A stretch of 64,000 nt of DNA from Clostridium hydrogenum (GTDB lineage: Bacteria; Bacillota; Clostridia; Clostridiales; Clostridiaceae). The notes below the pieces were generated by a model. That model was not told the DNA's origin. It saw only the letters and a program-made list of their open reading frames with translations, and did not search any database. The stretch spans positions 62,001 to 126,000 of the forward strand of contig NZ_JAEACT010000004.1 in NCBI RefSeq assembly GCF_021432385.1, read 5' to 3'. Below are positions 33,265 to 42,352 of this stretch, one piece after another. Position numbers and translations under genes: made by a program. The stretch's first letter is position 1, and each line of letters begins with the position of its first letter.

Positions 33265-34446
33265 ATGCTTGCAAATTTAATAATATCAAAATTTATAAAA
33301 AACCATGAAAATACCAAAGATAACAAAGTACGTGAGCAATACGGAATCTTAAGTGGTATAACAGGTTTAGTTATAAACCTAATTTTATTTTTTATAGAAT
33401 TGTTTATTGGTATTTTTTTAAATAGTATCTCTTTAATCGCAGATGCGTTTCATGATTTAGCAGATGTAAGTTCTTCTGTAGTAACCCTTTTAGGCTTTAA
33501 ATTATCTAGTAAACCAGCTGATAAAGAACATCCTTTTGGTCACGGAAGAATTGAATATCTTTCTTCACTTTTAGTTTCTGCAATAATTCTTCTTGTTGGT
33601 TTTGAATTTATAAAAACTTCATTTTTAAGGGTTTTATCACCACAGCCAGTTAAATTTAATTTAATCTCATTTATTATAATTATCATCGCAATTCCACTTA
33701 AAGTTTGGCTTAGCCACTTTAACAAATATTTAGGCAAAAAAATCAATTCAACAACACTACTTGCAACTGGCGCTGATGCACTAAATGATGTATTTATATT
33801 ATGTGGAGTAATATTTTCACTTATAGTTTCTGGTGTTTTTAATGTTTCAATAGATGGATATGTTGGAATTATAGTAGCATTAATAATATTACATTCTGGA
33901 TTTTCGATAATGAAAGACACTTTAGATCCACTTTTAGGTCAGGCCCCAAGCCAAGATTTAGTGAAAAGCATCAAAAGTTTAGCCATGGATTATGACCTAA
34001 TCATCGGCGTTCATGACCTTGTAATTCACAATTATGGTCCAGGAAAATCTATGGCATCTTTCCATGCAGAGGTTCCCTACAACGTACCTATAATGACCAT
34101 TCACGATGAAATAGACAGGGCTGAAAAACATATATCTGAAGAACTTAATATATTTACAGTTATACACATGGATCCTGTACTTACTGATTCAAGGGAAGTT
34201 ACAGAAACTAGAAAAGAAATAGCGAAACTAATTAAAAAATTTCCTCAAGTGAGTTCTTTCCATGATTTTAGAATTGTTGGTGAAGGTGACCACAAAAAAT
34301 TACTTTTTGATATTGTTGTATCTTTTGATGTTAAAATATCCGAAGGTGCCCAAAATGGCTTGTGTGAAAATATAGATTATGAAATAAAAAAAATTCATCC
34401 AAATTATAGCACAGTAATAACTGTTGATAGAGACTACACTAAATAA
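33265..34446 (+). CDS. Cation diffusion facilitator (CDF) metal exporter
   Basis: A 393-residue membrane protein with about six transmembrane segments (residues about 30-220) and a C-terminal cytoplasmic metal-binding domain. TM2 carries SLIADAFHDLADVSSS, with the H63-x3-D67 site, and TM5 carries TGADALNDVF. CDF proteins export Zn, Mn, Fe or Co in exchange for protons. The C-terminal tail is longer than in FieF and contains a second ferredoxin-like half, as in Firmicute MneP-like members, which may point to Mn. The metal is not certain. AAAGGAG precedes the ATG. Confidence 0.9.
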   Translation: MLANLIISKFIKNHENTKDNKVREQYGILSGITGLVINLILFFIELFIGIFLNSISLIADAFHDLADVSSSVVTLLGFKLSSKPADKEHPFGHGRIEYLSSLLVSAIILLVGFEFIKTSFLRVLSPQPVKFNLISFIIIIIAIPLKVWLSHFNKYLGKKINSTTLLATGADALNDVFILCGVIFSLIVSGVFNVSIDGYVGIIVALIILHSGFSIMKDTLDPLLGQAPSQDLVKSIKSLAMDYDLIIGVHDLVIHNYGPGKSMASFHAEVPYNVPIMTIHDEIDRAEKHISEELNIFTVIHMDPVLTDSREVTETRKEIAKLIKKFPQVSSFHDFRIVGEGDHKKLLFDIVVSFDVKISEGAQNGLCENIDYEIKKIHPNYSTVITVDRDYTK

Positions 34447-34503
34447 TACTTATGTATTATGCAGAGGTGCATTACTAAGAATTGTTAGTCGTAATTATTA
34501 AAA

Positions 34504-34750
34504 AATGCGAACCTTTATTCAGAGTACAACTGACAGAGTACAGAGTACAGTGAAGGTTGATTTCCTTCCACTTTGCTACAGAAAATCTTATAACTTATTT
34601 TTGATTGCTTACGCAATCGCTATATTATCAATGTTGTTCAGCGAAGCTGACAACATTTAAGTTTAAGATTTACCTGACGTAAGGAAATGTAAATCATCAT
34701 TAACTGTACTCTGTCATCTGTACTCTGTACTCTGAATAAAGGTTCGCATT
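34504..34750. repeat. Family A element, copy A4 (perfect 24-bp ends)
   Basis: The outer ends are perfect 24-bp inverted repeats, AATGCGAACC...CAGAGTAC and its complement. The core shows GAAAATCTTATAACTT, GTTGTTCAGC-GAA-GCTGACAAC and AAGTTTAAGATTTACCT. It lies between the convergent 3' ends of the CDF and PAP2 genes and is nearly identical in ends and core to A9. Confidence 0.9.
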
Positions 34751-34789
34751 AATTTTACATACAGACCCTACATTAAATGCAAAAACTAC

Positions 34790-35686
34790 TTAAACGTAAT
34801 TATTAAAGTATTTTTCTTCTTTATACAGCTTAAATTTATCAACTAAATAAGGTATTCCAACAGTTACCCATAGTAACATAATGGTATATCTAATAACGCT
34901 AAAAAAATGTCCATGCGGCAAAATAGCTTTTAAAATTAATTCTACAAATAATGCGCCTGTAGCTGCTAAAAGTATTTTTATTACATTGTGAACTACTGTT
35001 GCGCTTTCCTTAAAATCAATAAATCTACTTTCTATAAAGTATCCTATAAAAAATCCAAGAGCAGCACCAAGTTGCTTGTACAAATCAGAACTTCCATTTA
35101 TCAAGGTTATAATAACCATCGGTATAATAAGTATTAACAAAACCAATATACTTCCACTACTTTTTTCAAAATCTAAAACTTTATTTACTATTAGCATGGA
35201 TAAAGTTCCTAATATAAAACCACCAATCACATCCACCGGTCTATGAACACCTAAATAGAGTCTTGATAATGCTACTGCTACTATCATTATGCTTCCCAAA
35301 ATATATATCCACTTTTTTTTCAAGTTTTTCATAAAGTTTGTCCATAAAACAGTTGCATTTTGAGTGTGTCCACTTGGGAAGGAATATCCTCCAGCAGTCT
35401 CAAGTCTCAAAGATCTTACACCTTTTGTTCCTATTGGCCTTGGTACCTTGAAGATTCCCTTAACTAAATTATTAATAGAATTACTAAATAAACTAGCAAA
35501 ACCAAGTCTATATGCTAGTTTTTTATTTACACACAAATAAATAATAACCATAATTGCAATTGAAAAATATTGCTCACCTGTCATTGTTACAAGCTCAGCA
35601 AGCTTGTCTAAATATGGATTAGAAAACTGCTGTAAAAATTTAATTACTGTTATATTAAAATTTGCTGTTAAAATATTTGCTATCAA
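34790..35686 (-). CDS. PAP2-family membrane phosphatase
   Basis: A 298-residue polytopic membrane protein with the three PAP2 motifs: KGIFKVPRP, SFPSGHTQ and SRLYLGVHRPVD. The catalytic histidines are in the second and third motifs. Such enzymes dephosphorylate lipid phosphates, including undecaprenyl diphosphate or phosphatidate; the substrate is open. The long hydrophobic C-terminal half beyond the PAP2 core is typical of a Clostridium subgroup. The start is TTG 35686, with GGAGGG 7 nt upstream. Confidence 0.88.
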   Translation of the reverse strand: MIANILTANFNITVIKFLQQFSNPYLDKLAELVTMTGEQYFSIAIMVIIYLCVNKKLAYRLGFASLFSNSINNLVKGIFKVPRPIGTKGVRSLRLETAGGYSFPSGHTQNATVLWTNFMKNLKKKWIYILGSIMIVAVALSRLYLGVHRPVDVIGGFILGTLSMLIVNKVLDFEKSSGSILVLLILIIPMVIITLINGSSDLYKQLGAALGFFIGYFIESRFIDFKESATVVHNVIKILLAATGALFVELILKAILPHGHFFSVIRYTIMLLWVTVGIPYLVDKFKLYKEEKYFNNYV

Positions 35687-35780
35687 AATTTACCCTCCAA
35701 CCTCAATTAAACTTATATAAAGATATACCAGTTAAAAACACAAATTGCAAATACAAAGTTTATCCTTACAACAATATTTC

Positions 35781-35986
35781 TCAATTCACAGTTCACAATG
35801 CACAATTCACAATGAAGGATGATTTACCTTTCGCCCTGCTCAGGTAAATCTCAAATTTAAATGTCGTCAGCTTTGCTGAGTACCATACATGGCGCAATTG
35901 CGTAAGCAATACAAAAATAAGTTTTAAGATTTTTCTACGTTTGCGTAGAAAAATCATCCTTCATTGTGAACTGTGAATTGTGAATT
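35781..35986. repeat. Family A element, copy A5 (TTCACA-type arms), nested in F-like ends
   Basis: Both arms are of the CAATTCACAGTTCACAATG type. The core is inverted relative to A4: AGGTAAATCTCAAATTTAAAT comes first and AATAAGTTTTAAGATTTTTC later. Outside the arms, GATATACCAGTT (35723) and AATTGGTATATC (36041) form an outer inverted pair like family F ends, suggesting that A5 sits inside an older F element. Confidence 0.85.
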
Positions 35987-36093
35987 AAAAAAGTTGTTAT
36001 AAGTTATACATTGGGCATTTATAATTTCGATTTTTCAATTGGTATATCCATAGTATATTATATCATTTATTTTTTAATTATAGTTATACCTTT

Positions 36094-36759
36094 CTACTTC
36101 ATCGCCAATTCCCTTACAGCCATTTTATCAACCATATTTTCAACATCTTGGAATGCTTTTTCAAGCAATTTATCTCTTTCTACCGAAGACATATCAACAC
36201 CTTCAACTAAAATTTTTTCAAATTTATCTATGCCTAAAAATTTAAATGTATCATGAAGATAATTTACTCCATGCTCAACTTTCCAAGAAATAAGCTTAGG
36301 ATATTTTCCACCTGAAGATTGAATATACAGCATTTTTCTTTCCTTATCATCCATAAGACCTTTTACTTCATCTTGTGAAACTCTAATTGTTTTATTATTT
36401 TGAATTACACAATCAATGTACATCTTTAATCTAGGTGGAAATAACGAGCTCCACATAGGTGCTGCTATAACATAAACATCCGCGCTTAAAAATTGATTGC
36501 AAAGTTCTTTTATTCTATCTACAGCTTTTTTATCTTCTTCACTCAAATTATTGTAGTCATACCCTGTAACAAGCTCCCCCCTTCCCTTAAAATACTTATA
36601 ATTAAGCTCCGGAATATATTCGTTACATATGTCTAATTCCATGACCTCATATTCTGGATATTTTTCAGTAAATCTTTTTACAAATTGTCTTCCAACCGTT
36701 TTGCTTACAGACATTTCCTCCGTTTTTGTATTTACAGGTATATATAATAATTTTTTCAA
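36094..36759 (-). CDS. FMN-dependent NAD(P)H oxidoreductase (azoreductase-like)
   Basis: The 221-residue flavodoxin-fold protein starts KKLLYIPVNTKTEEMSVSKT and contains AAPMWSSLFPPRLKMYIDCV, the AzoR/AcpD pattern that binds FMN, and QSSGGKYP later. Relatives reduce quinones, azo and nitro compounds. I choose TTG 36759 because GGAGG lies 8 nt upstream, while the GTG at 36768 lies inside the ribosome binding site. A family F element lies upstream of the gene. Confidence 0.85.
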   Translation of the reverse strand: MKKLLYIPVNTKTEEMSVSKTVGRQFVKRFTEKYPEYEVMELDICNEYIPELNYKYFKGRGELVTGYDYNNLSEEDKKAVDRIKELCNQFLSADVYVIAAPMWSSLFPPRLKMYIDCVIQNNKTIRVSQDEVKGLMDDKERKMLYIQSSGGKYPKLISWKVEHGVNYLHDTFKFLGIDKFEKILVEGVDMSSVERDKLLEKAFQDVENMVDKMAVRELAMK

Positions 36760-36797
36760 ATACGACACCTCCGCATAAAATATTAAATATTATATCT

Positions 36798-36914
36798 TTA
36801 CATATAGATAAACCAGTTCAACTATTGAAATTCATGTGCACTATAATGCCCAGACGATGGCATTTTGGTACAAATGAATTTCAAGTTTCACGGTGGTTTA
36901 TCTTTAGTTTTATC
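36798..36914. repeat. Family F element, copy 1
   Basis: The ends GATAAACC and GGTTTATC enclose about 100 bp with an internal hairpin TAATGCCCAGACGATGGCATT and the strings ATTCATGTGCAC and GGTACAAATGAATTT. It matches 61444-61547 directly and 37021-37121 in the opposite orientation. Confidence 0.85.
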
Positions 36915-36939
36915 TTGTAAATTAAATTTTATTCTATAT

Positions 36940-36967
36940 TTGACTTTTTTTAATAGTGTGGTAAAAT
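36940..36967 (+). promoter_or_regulatory. Promoter of the leuS T-box leader
   Basis: TTGACT (36940-36945) and TAAAAT (36962-36967) have a 16-bp spacer. The predicted start near 36974 is about 20 bp before the T-box Stem I. Confidence 0.7.
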
Positions 36968-36990
36968 AGATTCAAATATTTAAAAGCCTT

Positions 36991-37393
36991 GACAGGAAGT
37001 AGTAAATTTATAATTGATTTAAAGATAAACCGCTTGAAACTTCAAAATTAACTTATATCAAAATGCCATCTTCTGGGCATTATGATGCAAATTTATTTTA
37101 TTAGTTGAATTAGTTTATCCATAAAGAGAGCTGTTGTTTGGTGCAAAACAGTAATCATTATATTTTGAACTCGTCCTCGAGCTGCCATCGTGAAATTTAG
37201 TTGAATTAATTTCAATATAAAGTAATTATGGCCGGATAAAACCGTTATAAAATTAAGATGATAGTAAATATAATCAAAGCAAACTTGTGTATGCTATATA
37301 GCTTTTAATTTAATGCACTGCACATTATTTATTATCAATTAGAGTGGTACCACGAGCCCTTTCGTCTCTATATGTAGATGAAAGGGCTTTTTT
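36991..37393 (+). ncRNA. T-box leader of leuS, interrupted by a family F insertion
   Basis: Stem I begins GACAGGAAGTAGTAAATTT. Its 5' strand TATAATTGATT (37009-37019) pairs with AATCATTATA (37153-37162). The AGAGAGC bulge region (37125-37131), apical CTGTT/AACAG and GAACTCGTCC follow; CTC at 37170-37172 is the likely leucine specifier. The T-box sequence AGAGTGGTACCACGAGCCC (37341-37359) and the terminator AGCCCTTTC/GAAAGGGCT plus T-run (37355-37393) close it. About 100 bp of family F sequence lies inside Stem I. Uncharged tRNA-Leu should allow readthrough into leuS. Confidence 0.9.
37021..37121. repeat. Family F element, copy 2, inserted in T-box Stem I
   Basis: The ends GATAAAC and GTTTATC enclose CAAAATGCCATCTTCTGGGCAT and ATTAGTTGAATTAG. 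It is inverted relative to copy 1. TAAAG occurs at both junctions (37020-37024 and 37122-37126) and may be a target-site duplication. Without the insert the T-box would read GATTTAAAGAGAGCTG, a normal Stem I. Confidence 0.85.
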
Positions 37394-37456
37394 ATATTTA
37401 TAGATAGACAACTTGGAACTTGCAAATTCCAAGTTTATTCTGACAGCAATATTTTT

Positions 37457-37844
37457 CAATTCACAGTTCACGATGCACAATTCACAATAAAGGAGGATTT
37501 TCCTCCGCTTTGCTGCAGAAAATCTTAAAACTTATTTTTTTATTGCTTACGCAATAGCACCATTTATGGTGCTAGTAGGAGCTTATAATTTAAGATTTTC
37601 CTGACGCAAGTTTATTAATATACAAAGTTTTATTTCACTACTAGTGAAAGTACTTCTAATAAGTTAAAGAACCTACATGGGCTTTACGCCCAAACCCCTA
37701 GACTAAGTTTAGTAATAGAAATATATTTTTTGTTTGTTGCATTTGAAATTAGTAGGCTTGGGTTCATGAATTTACATGGGCTAAAGCCCAAACCCCTAGT
37801 ATGTGTATCCTTCATTGTGCATTGTGAACTGTGAATTGTGAATT
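37457..37844. repeat. Family A element, copy A6, with two B modules
   Basis: The arms are of the CAATTCACAGTTCAC type. The core AAAATCTTAAAACTTATTTT and ACCATTTATGGTG is followed by a B module at 37611-37702 and a shortened second one at 37752-37810. Flanks on both sides (GATAGACAACTTGG at 37406; AAGGATACATTTGGTA at 37860) match the outer flank of A3. All of this lies between the T-box terminator and the leuS start codon. Confidence 0.85.
37611..37810 (+). repeat. Family B modules, copies 3 and 4
   Basis: The first starts TTATTAATATACAAAG and ends GGGCTTTACGCCCAAACCCC. The second is shortened and has GGGCTAAAGCCCAAACCCC, with the hairpin kept by paired changes (TTTAC against TAAA in the loop). 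Both lie inside A6 and are in the same orientation. Confidence 0.75.
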
Positions 37845-38025
37845 GAAAGCATTAACATTAAGGATACATTTGGTATTTTTAATTTGGCTGTTTCAGCCGG
37901 TATGGTATATACATGAAAATTTAAGAGGCCTCTATATACTTTATTAAACTAATTTGGCTCTATTTTATTATAGTGGTGATCAACATTATCTTAAAATACA
38001 GTCTTTAATTTGAGGTGTAGTAAAA

Positions 38026-40401
38026 ATGAAAAAATATAATCCAAAACAAATAGAACAAAAGTGGCATGAAATATGGCAAAAGGAACAAGCTTTTAAAACA
38101 GGAACTGACAAGTCAAAACCAAAATACTATGCACTTATAGAATTTCCTTACCCTTCTGGAAAGGGAATTCATGTTGGTCATCCAAGACCATACACTGCCA
38201 TGGATATTATCGCTAGAAAAAGAAGACTTCAGGGTTATAATGTTCTTTTCCCCATGGGTTGGGACGCTTTTGGCCTTCCAACAGAAAATTTTGCAATAAA
38301 AAATAAAATTCATCCAAAGTTAGTTACAGAAAAAAATATTGAAAGATTTAAAGGTCAGCTTAATAATCTTGGCTATTCCTTTGACTGGTCTAGAGAAATA
38401 AACACAACTGAACCTTCCTACTACAAATGGACTCAATGGATATTTTTAAAACTATTTAAGAAAGGCTTAGCTTATAAAGCTGAAATGCCTATAAATTGGT
38501 GTCCTAGCTGCAAGGTAGGTCTTGCTAATGAAGAAGTTGTAAATGGAAAATGTGAACGCTGCGGTGCTGAAGTTGTTAGAAGGGTAAAAAAACAATGGAT
38601 GCTAAAAATAACTGCTTATGCTGACAAACTTATTGAAGGTTTAAATTATGTTGATTATATTGAAAAAGTTAAAACTCAGCAGAGAAATTGGATTGGCCGC
38701 TCAAAAGGTGCGGAAATAAACTTCAAAATTTCAGAAACAAGTGATAATTTAACAATATTCACAACACACCCAGAAACACTTTTTGGTGTAACTTACATGG
38801 TTATTTCACCTGAGCACCCACTAATTAATAAGTACAAGGACAGAATAAAAAACTTTGCAGAGGTTGAAGAATATAAAAATGCTGCAAGCAAAAAATCCGA
38901 TTTTGAAAGAACAGAACTTTCAAAAGAAAAAACTGGAGTTGCACTTAAAGGAATTAACGCAATTAACCCTGCTAATAGCAAGGAAATTCCAGTATGGATA
39001 TCTGATTATGTAATAATGTCCTATGGTACAGGCGCAATTATGGCAGTTCCTGCACATGATGATAGAGATTTTGAATTTGCAGATAAGTTTAAACTTCCAA
39101 TAATTAAAGTTATAAACGAAAACAATACTTTAATAAATTCAAATTTTTTAAATGAACTAACTTCAGAAGCAGGAAAAGAAAAAATAATAGAATGGCTTGA
39201 AGATAAAAAAATAGGTTTTTCTAAGATAAATTACAAATTAAGAGATTGGGTATTTTCAAGGCAGCGTTACTGGGGCGAACCTATACCTCTAGTTCACTGC
39301 GAAAAATGTGGATGGGTGCCAGTACCTGAGTCTGAACTTCCTTTAAAACTTCCAGAAGTATCAAACTATTTACCTACAGCTACTGGTGAATCGCCTCTTG
39401 CAAATATGGAAAGTTGGATTGAAACTACATGTCCAAAATGTGGTGGCAAAGCAAAAAGAGAAACTGATACTATGCCTCAATGGGCTGGATCTTCCTGGTA
39501 TTTTCTTCGTTACATCGATCCACATAACGATAAAGAATTTGCAGACAAGGAAGAAATGAAATACTGGCTACCTGTAGATTGGTACAACGGTGGAATGGAG
39601 CATACAACACTTCACCTTTTATACTCTAGATTTTGGCACAAATTTCTTTATGCTGAAGGTTATGTACCAACTCCAGAGCCTTATATGAAAAGAACCTCCC
39701 ATGGAATGATTCTTGGCGAAAATAACGAAAAAATGTCCAAATCAAGAGGAAATGTAATTAATCCAGATGACTTAATAGATGAATATGGTGCTGATACTTT
39801 AAGAACCTATGAAATGTTTATAGGCGCCTTTGAACAAAGTACTCCTTGGTCAAATAATGGCTTAAGTGGCTGCAGAAAATTTTTAGAGAGAGTTTGGAAG
39901 CTTCAAGAATTATTAACTAGCGAAACGAATTACTCAAATGAATTATCCACTGAAATGCACAAAACTATAAAAAAGGTAAGTGAAGATTTTGAAAATCTTA
40001 AATTTAATACTGCCATCGCAGCTTTAATGACTTTAACAAACAAATTTTATGCAGTTAAAAAAATCACCACTGGCGAATTAAAAACTTTCCTAATACTCTT
40101 AAATCCAGCTGCACCGCATATAACGGAAGAAATGTGGGAACTCTTAGGATTTGGTGGAAGGTTATACTCACAAAAATGGCCTGCATGGGAGGACAATAAA
40201 ATAAAAGATGACTTTGTAGAAATAGCTGTACAAATTAACGGTAAACTGAAAACAACTATTAAAATTGATACTTCTTCTAATAAAGAAGCCGTTAGAAATA
40301 AAATCATTGAAAACAGCGAAATAACAAAATATTTTGCAGATAAAAAGATTATTAAAGAAATATACGTTAAAGGAAAAATATATAACTTTGTAGTTAAATA
40401 A
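38026..40401 (+). CDS. leuS: Leucyl-tRNA synthetase
   Basis: The 791-residue class I synthetase charges tRNA-Leu. The HIGH-type motif is HVGH at residues 49-52 ([21 protein letters not shown] region) and KMSKS is at 569-573. The CP1 editing domain lies at about residues 215-400 and ends before [12 protein letters not shown]. Zinc-knuckle-like cysteines occur at CPSCKVG...CERCG and CEKCGW...CPKCGG. The ATG follows GAGGTGTAG. It is regulated by the T-box upstream; 630 bp, mostly repeats, separate the T-box terminator from the ATG. No other gene belongs to the unit. Confidence 0.97.
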   Translation: MKKYNPKQIEQKWHEIWQKEQAFKTGTDKSKPKYYALIEFPYPSGKGIHVGHPRPYTAMDIIARKRRLQGYNVLFPMGWDAFGLPTENFAIKNKIHPKLVTEKNIERFKGQLNNLGYSFDWSREINTTEPSYYKWTQWIFLKLFKKGLAYKAEMPINWCPSCKVGLANEEVVNGKCERCGAEVVRRVKKQWMLKITAYADKLIEGLNYVDYIEKVKTQQRNWIGRSKGAEINFKISETSDNLTIFTTHPETLFGVTYMVISPEHPLINKYKDRIKNFAEVEEYKNAASKKSDFERTELSKEKTGVALKGINAINPANSKEIPVWISDYVIMSYGTGAIMAVPAHDDRDFEFADKFKLPIIKVINENNTLINSNFLNELTSEAGKEKIIEWLEDKKIGFSKINYKLRDWVFSRQRYWGEPIPLVHCEKCGWVPVPESELPLKLPEVSNYLPTATGESPLANMESWIETTCPKCGGKAKRETDTMPQWAGSSWYFLRYIDPHNDKEFADKEEMKYWLPVDWYNGGMEHTTLHLLYSRFWHKFLYAEGYVPTPEPYMKRTSHGMILGENNEKMSKSRGNVINPDDLIDEYGADTLRTYEMFIGAFEQSTPWSNNGLSGCRKFLERVWKLQELLTSETNYSNELSTEMHKTIKKVSEDFENLKFNTAIAALMTLTNKFYAVKKITTGELKTFLILLNPAAPHITEEMWELLGFGGRLYSQKWPAWEDNKIKDDFVEIAVQINGKLKTTIKIDTSSNKEAVRNKIIENSEITKYFADKKIIKEIYVKGKIYNFVVK

Positions 40402-40410
40402 ACCGATGAG

Positions 40411-40633
40411 AAGCCAAAGTACAGAGTACAGATGACGGAGTACAGAGTACAGTGAATGATGATTTGCCTTTCGCTTCTCTCAGGTAAATCTTAAACTTAA
40501 TGTTGTCAGCTTCGCTGAGCACCATATATGCTAACATTGCGTAAACACTAAAAAATAAGTTTTTAGATTTTTCTACGCGAGCGTAGAAAAATCATCCTTC
40601 ACTGTACTCTGTACTCCGTACTTTGTACTCTGT
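40411..40633. repeat. Family A element, copy A7
   Basis: The arms are AAAGTACAGAGTACAGATGAC and CTGTACTCTGTACTCCGTAC. The core is inverted relative to A4 (AGGTAAATCTTAAACTTAAT, GTCAGC-TTC-GCTGA, AAAATAAGTTTTTAGATTTTTC). It separates the convergent leuS and MFS genes, 10 bp after the leuS stop codon. Confidence 0.88.
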
Positions 40634-40647
40634 TTTTGGAATTCTAA

Positions 40648-42015
40648 TTAGTCTTGTAGTCCAACAACTTTTCCATTAGAACGATCGTCCAAATATTTTT
40701 CAATTTCTTCTAATGATTTTCCTTTTGTTTCATAAAGGACATATTTTGCAAATAGAAAACCTAATACGCAAATTGCAGCAAAACCAAAGAAGATTACAGA
40801 TAAACCTACTGTTTCAAGTAATACTGGGAAGAATAACGCAACTAAAATATTACCAAACCAATTTACTGCTGAAGCGATACCTGTTGCAAGTCCTCTAATA
40901 TTACTTGGGAATAATTCTCCAACTACAATCCAAGTGGTAGCAGCCCAAGAGTATGCATAAAAAACAACATATAAACATATGAAGAAGAATACTGCCCATG
41001 TTGCCCATACGTGATTAGCTTGAGCAGCAGGATAAACTAGTCCAACTATTAATAATGATACACCCATTCCTATAGAGCCTGTCATAAACAATGTACGACG
41101 TTTAAATTTATCTACAACCATTAAAGTTACAATTGTAGCTACTACTAGAACGACACCGATTCCAACTGTACTAATAGTTCCACCATTTGAAGATCCGAAA
41201 ACCTTAGATAAAATTTGTGATGAATAATAGAAAATAGTGTTTGCACCTTGAATCTGTTGTAATAGAGTAAGTCCACAACCTGCAATTACAGCTGGTAATG
41301 CTTGTTTTGCAAATAAATCTTTAAGGGATCCTGTTTCTGTATGTTTTGAATTAATTATTTCTGCATATTCACTTTCTGCTTCTTCCTTTGAACGTAAAGT
41401 TTGAAGAACCTGTCTAGCCAAATCTTTTTTTCCTATTCTTACTAAGAATCTTGGTGATTCTGGTAATACAAATGTTCCTATTAAAAGTACTATAGCTGGA
41501 ACCATGGCTCCACCTAACATCCAACGCCATCCTTCAAATGTATGTGCAAATATGAAGTTTATACCATATGAAAAAAGCATTCCTACAGTTATCATTAATT
41601 GGTTTAAACCCGATAATTTTCCACGTGTTTCAGCAGGACTAATTTCGCCCATATACATTGGAACTAAAGCAGAAGCACCACCTACAGCTACTCCTAAAAT
41701 CACACGAGCACATATTAGAAAAGCTGTACTAGTAGATATAGCTGATCCAAATGCACCAATTGCAAATATAATTGCACTCCACATAATCATCCTACGACGA
41801 CCAAATAAATCTGCTAAAGAAGCCATCATTGAAGCTCCTATCATAGCACCTACAAATAATCCTGAAGTTATGCAGCCTTCTAACCATGAACTTACATGCC
41901 AAGTTGCATCAATTCCAGGTAAAGCACCATTAATTATCCCTATATCATATCCAAACATAAAGCCACCAAAAGCTCCGAAAAAATAAATTAAAGCTGGAGA
42001 TACTTTTTTATTCAT
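40648..42015 (-). CDS. Sugar porter family MFS transporter
   Basis: A 455-residue protein with about 12 transmembrane segments and the sugar porter signatures: FGGFMFGYDIGIINGALPGI at TM1, DLFGRRR after TM2, PESPRFLVR after TM6, LLQQIQGANTIFYYS at TM7 and YETKGKSLEEIEKYL at the C-terminus. Members such as XylE, AraE and IolT co-transport pentoses, hexoses or inositol with protons. FEGWRWML and GQ-less loops do not settle the substrate. It lies directly downstream of a binding protein plus YesM/YesN-type two-component genes, which may control it. Confidence 0.9.
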   Translation of the reverse strand: MNKKVSPALIYFFGAFGGFMFGYDIGIINGALPGIDATWHVSSWLEGCITSGLFVGAMIGASMMASLADLFGRRRMIMWSAIIFAIGAFGSAISTSTAFLICARVILGVAVGGASALVPMYMGEISPAETRGKLSGLNQLMITVGMLFSYGINFIFAHTFEGWRWMLGGAMVPAIVLLIGTFVLPESPRFLVRIGKKDLARQVLQTLRSKEEAESEYAEIINSKHTETGSLKDLFAKQALPAVIAGCGLTLLQQIQGANTIFYYSSQILSKVFGSSNGGTISTVGIGVVLVVATIVTLMVVDKFKRRTLFMTGSIGMGVSLLIVGLVYPAAQANHVWATWAVFFFICLYVVFYAYSWAATTWIVVGELFPSNIRGLATGIASAVNWFGNILVALFFPVLLETVGLSVIFFGFAAICVLGFLFAKYVLYETKGKSLEEIEKYLDDRSNGKVVGLQD

Positions 42016-42199
42016 TGAATTTTCCTCCTTTTATTATGATTTGATTTGTTAATATTATTAAAACCATAATTAATAGCTGCAAATATAAACAAAATCAAAT
42101 TATTTTATATCTTGTACTCGATTACATTTTATAAAATTTTGTATACGTTTTACACTCAAAAAAACTGTAAAAGGAGAAAAAATCCGAACTATTTTCTTG

Positions 42200-42345
42200 C
42201 AATGCACAATTCACAGTTCACAATTCACAATGATTGATGATTTTTCTCCGTTAACACTACAAAAAATCTTATAATTTATTCTTTTTAAGATTTTCTGCTC
42301 CAACAGAAAATCATCCTTCATTGTGAATTGTGCACTGTGAATTGT
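42200..42345. repeat. Family A element, copy A8 (short form)
   Basis: The arms are AATGCACAATTCACAGTTC and ATTGTGAATTGTGCACTG. The core is reduced to AAAATCTTATAATTTATTC and AAGATTTTCTGC, so much of the middle is missing. It lies between the MFS gene start and the response regulator stop. The rest of 42016-42199 is AT-rich; TGTATACGTTTTACA at 42141 loosely resembles a catabolite-response element but has one extra base. Confidence 0.8.
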
Positions 42346-42352
42346 TAGTTGC

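Noticed and set aside
42141..42155. Catabolite-response element before the MFS gene
   Set aside because: TGTATACGTTTTACA resembles the consensus only if one base is ignored; kept only as a remark.
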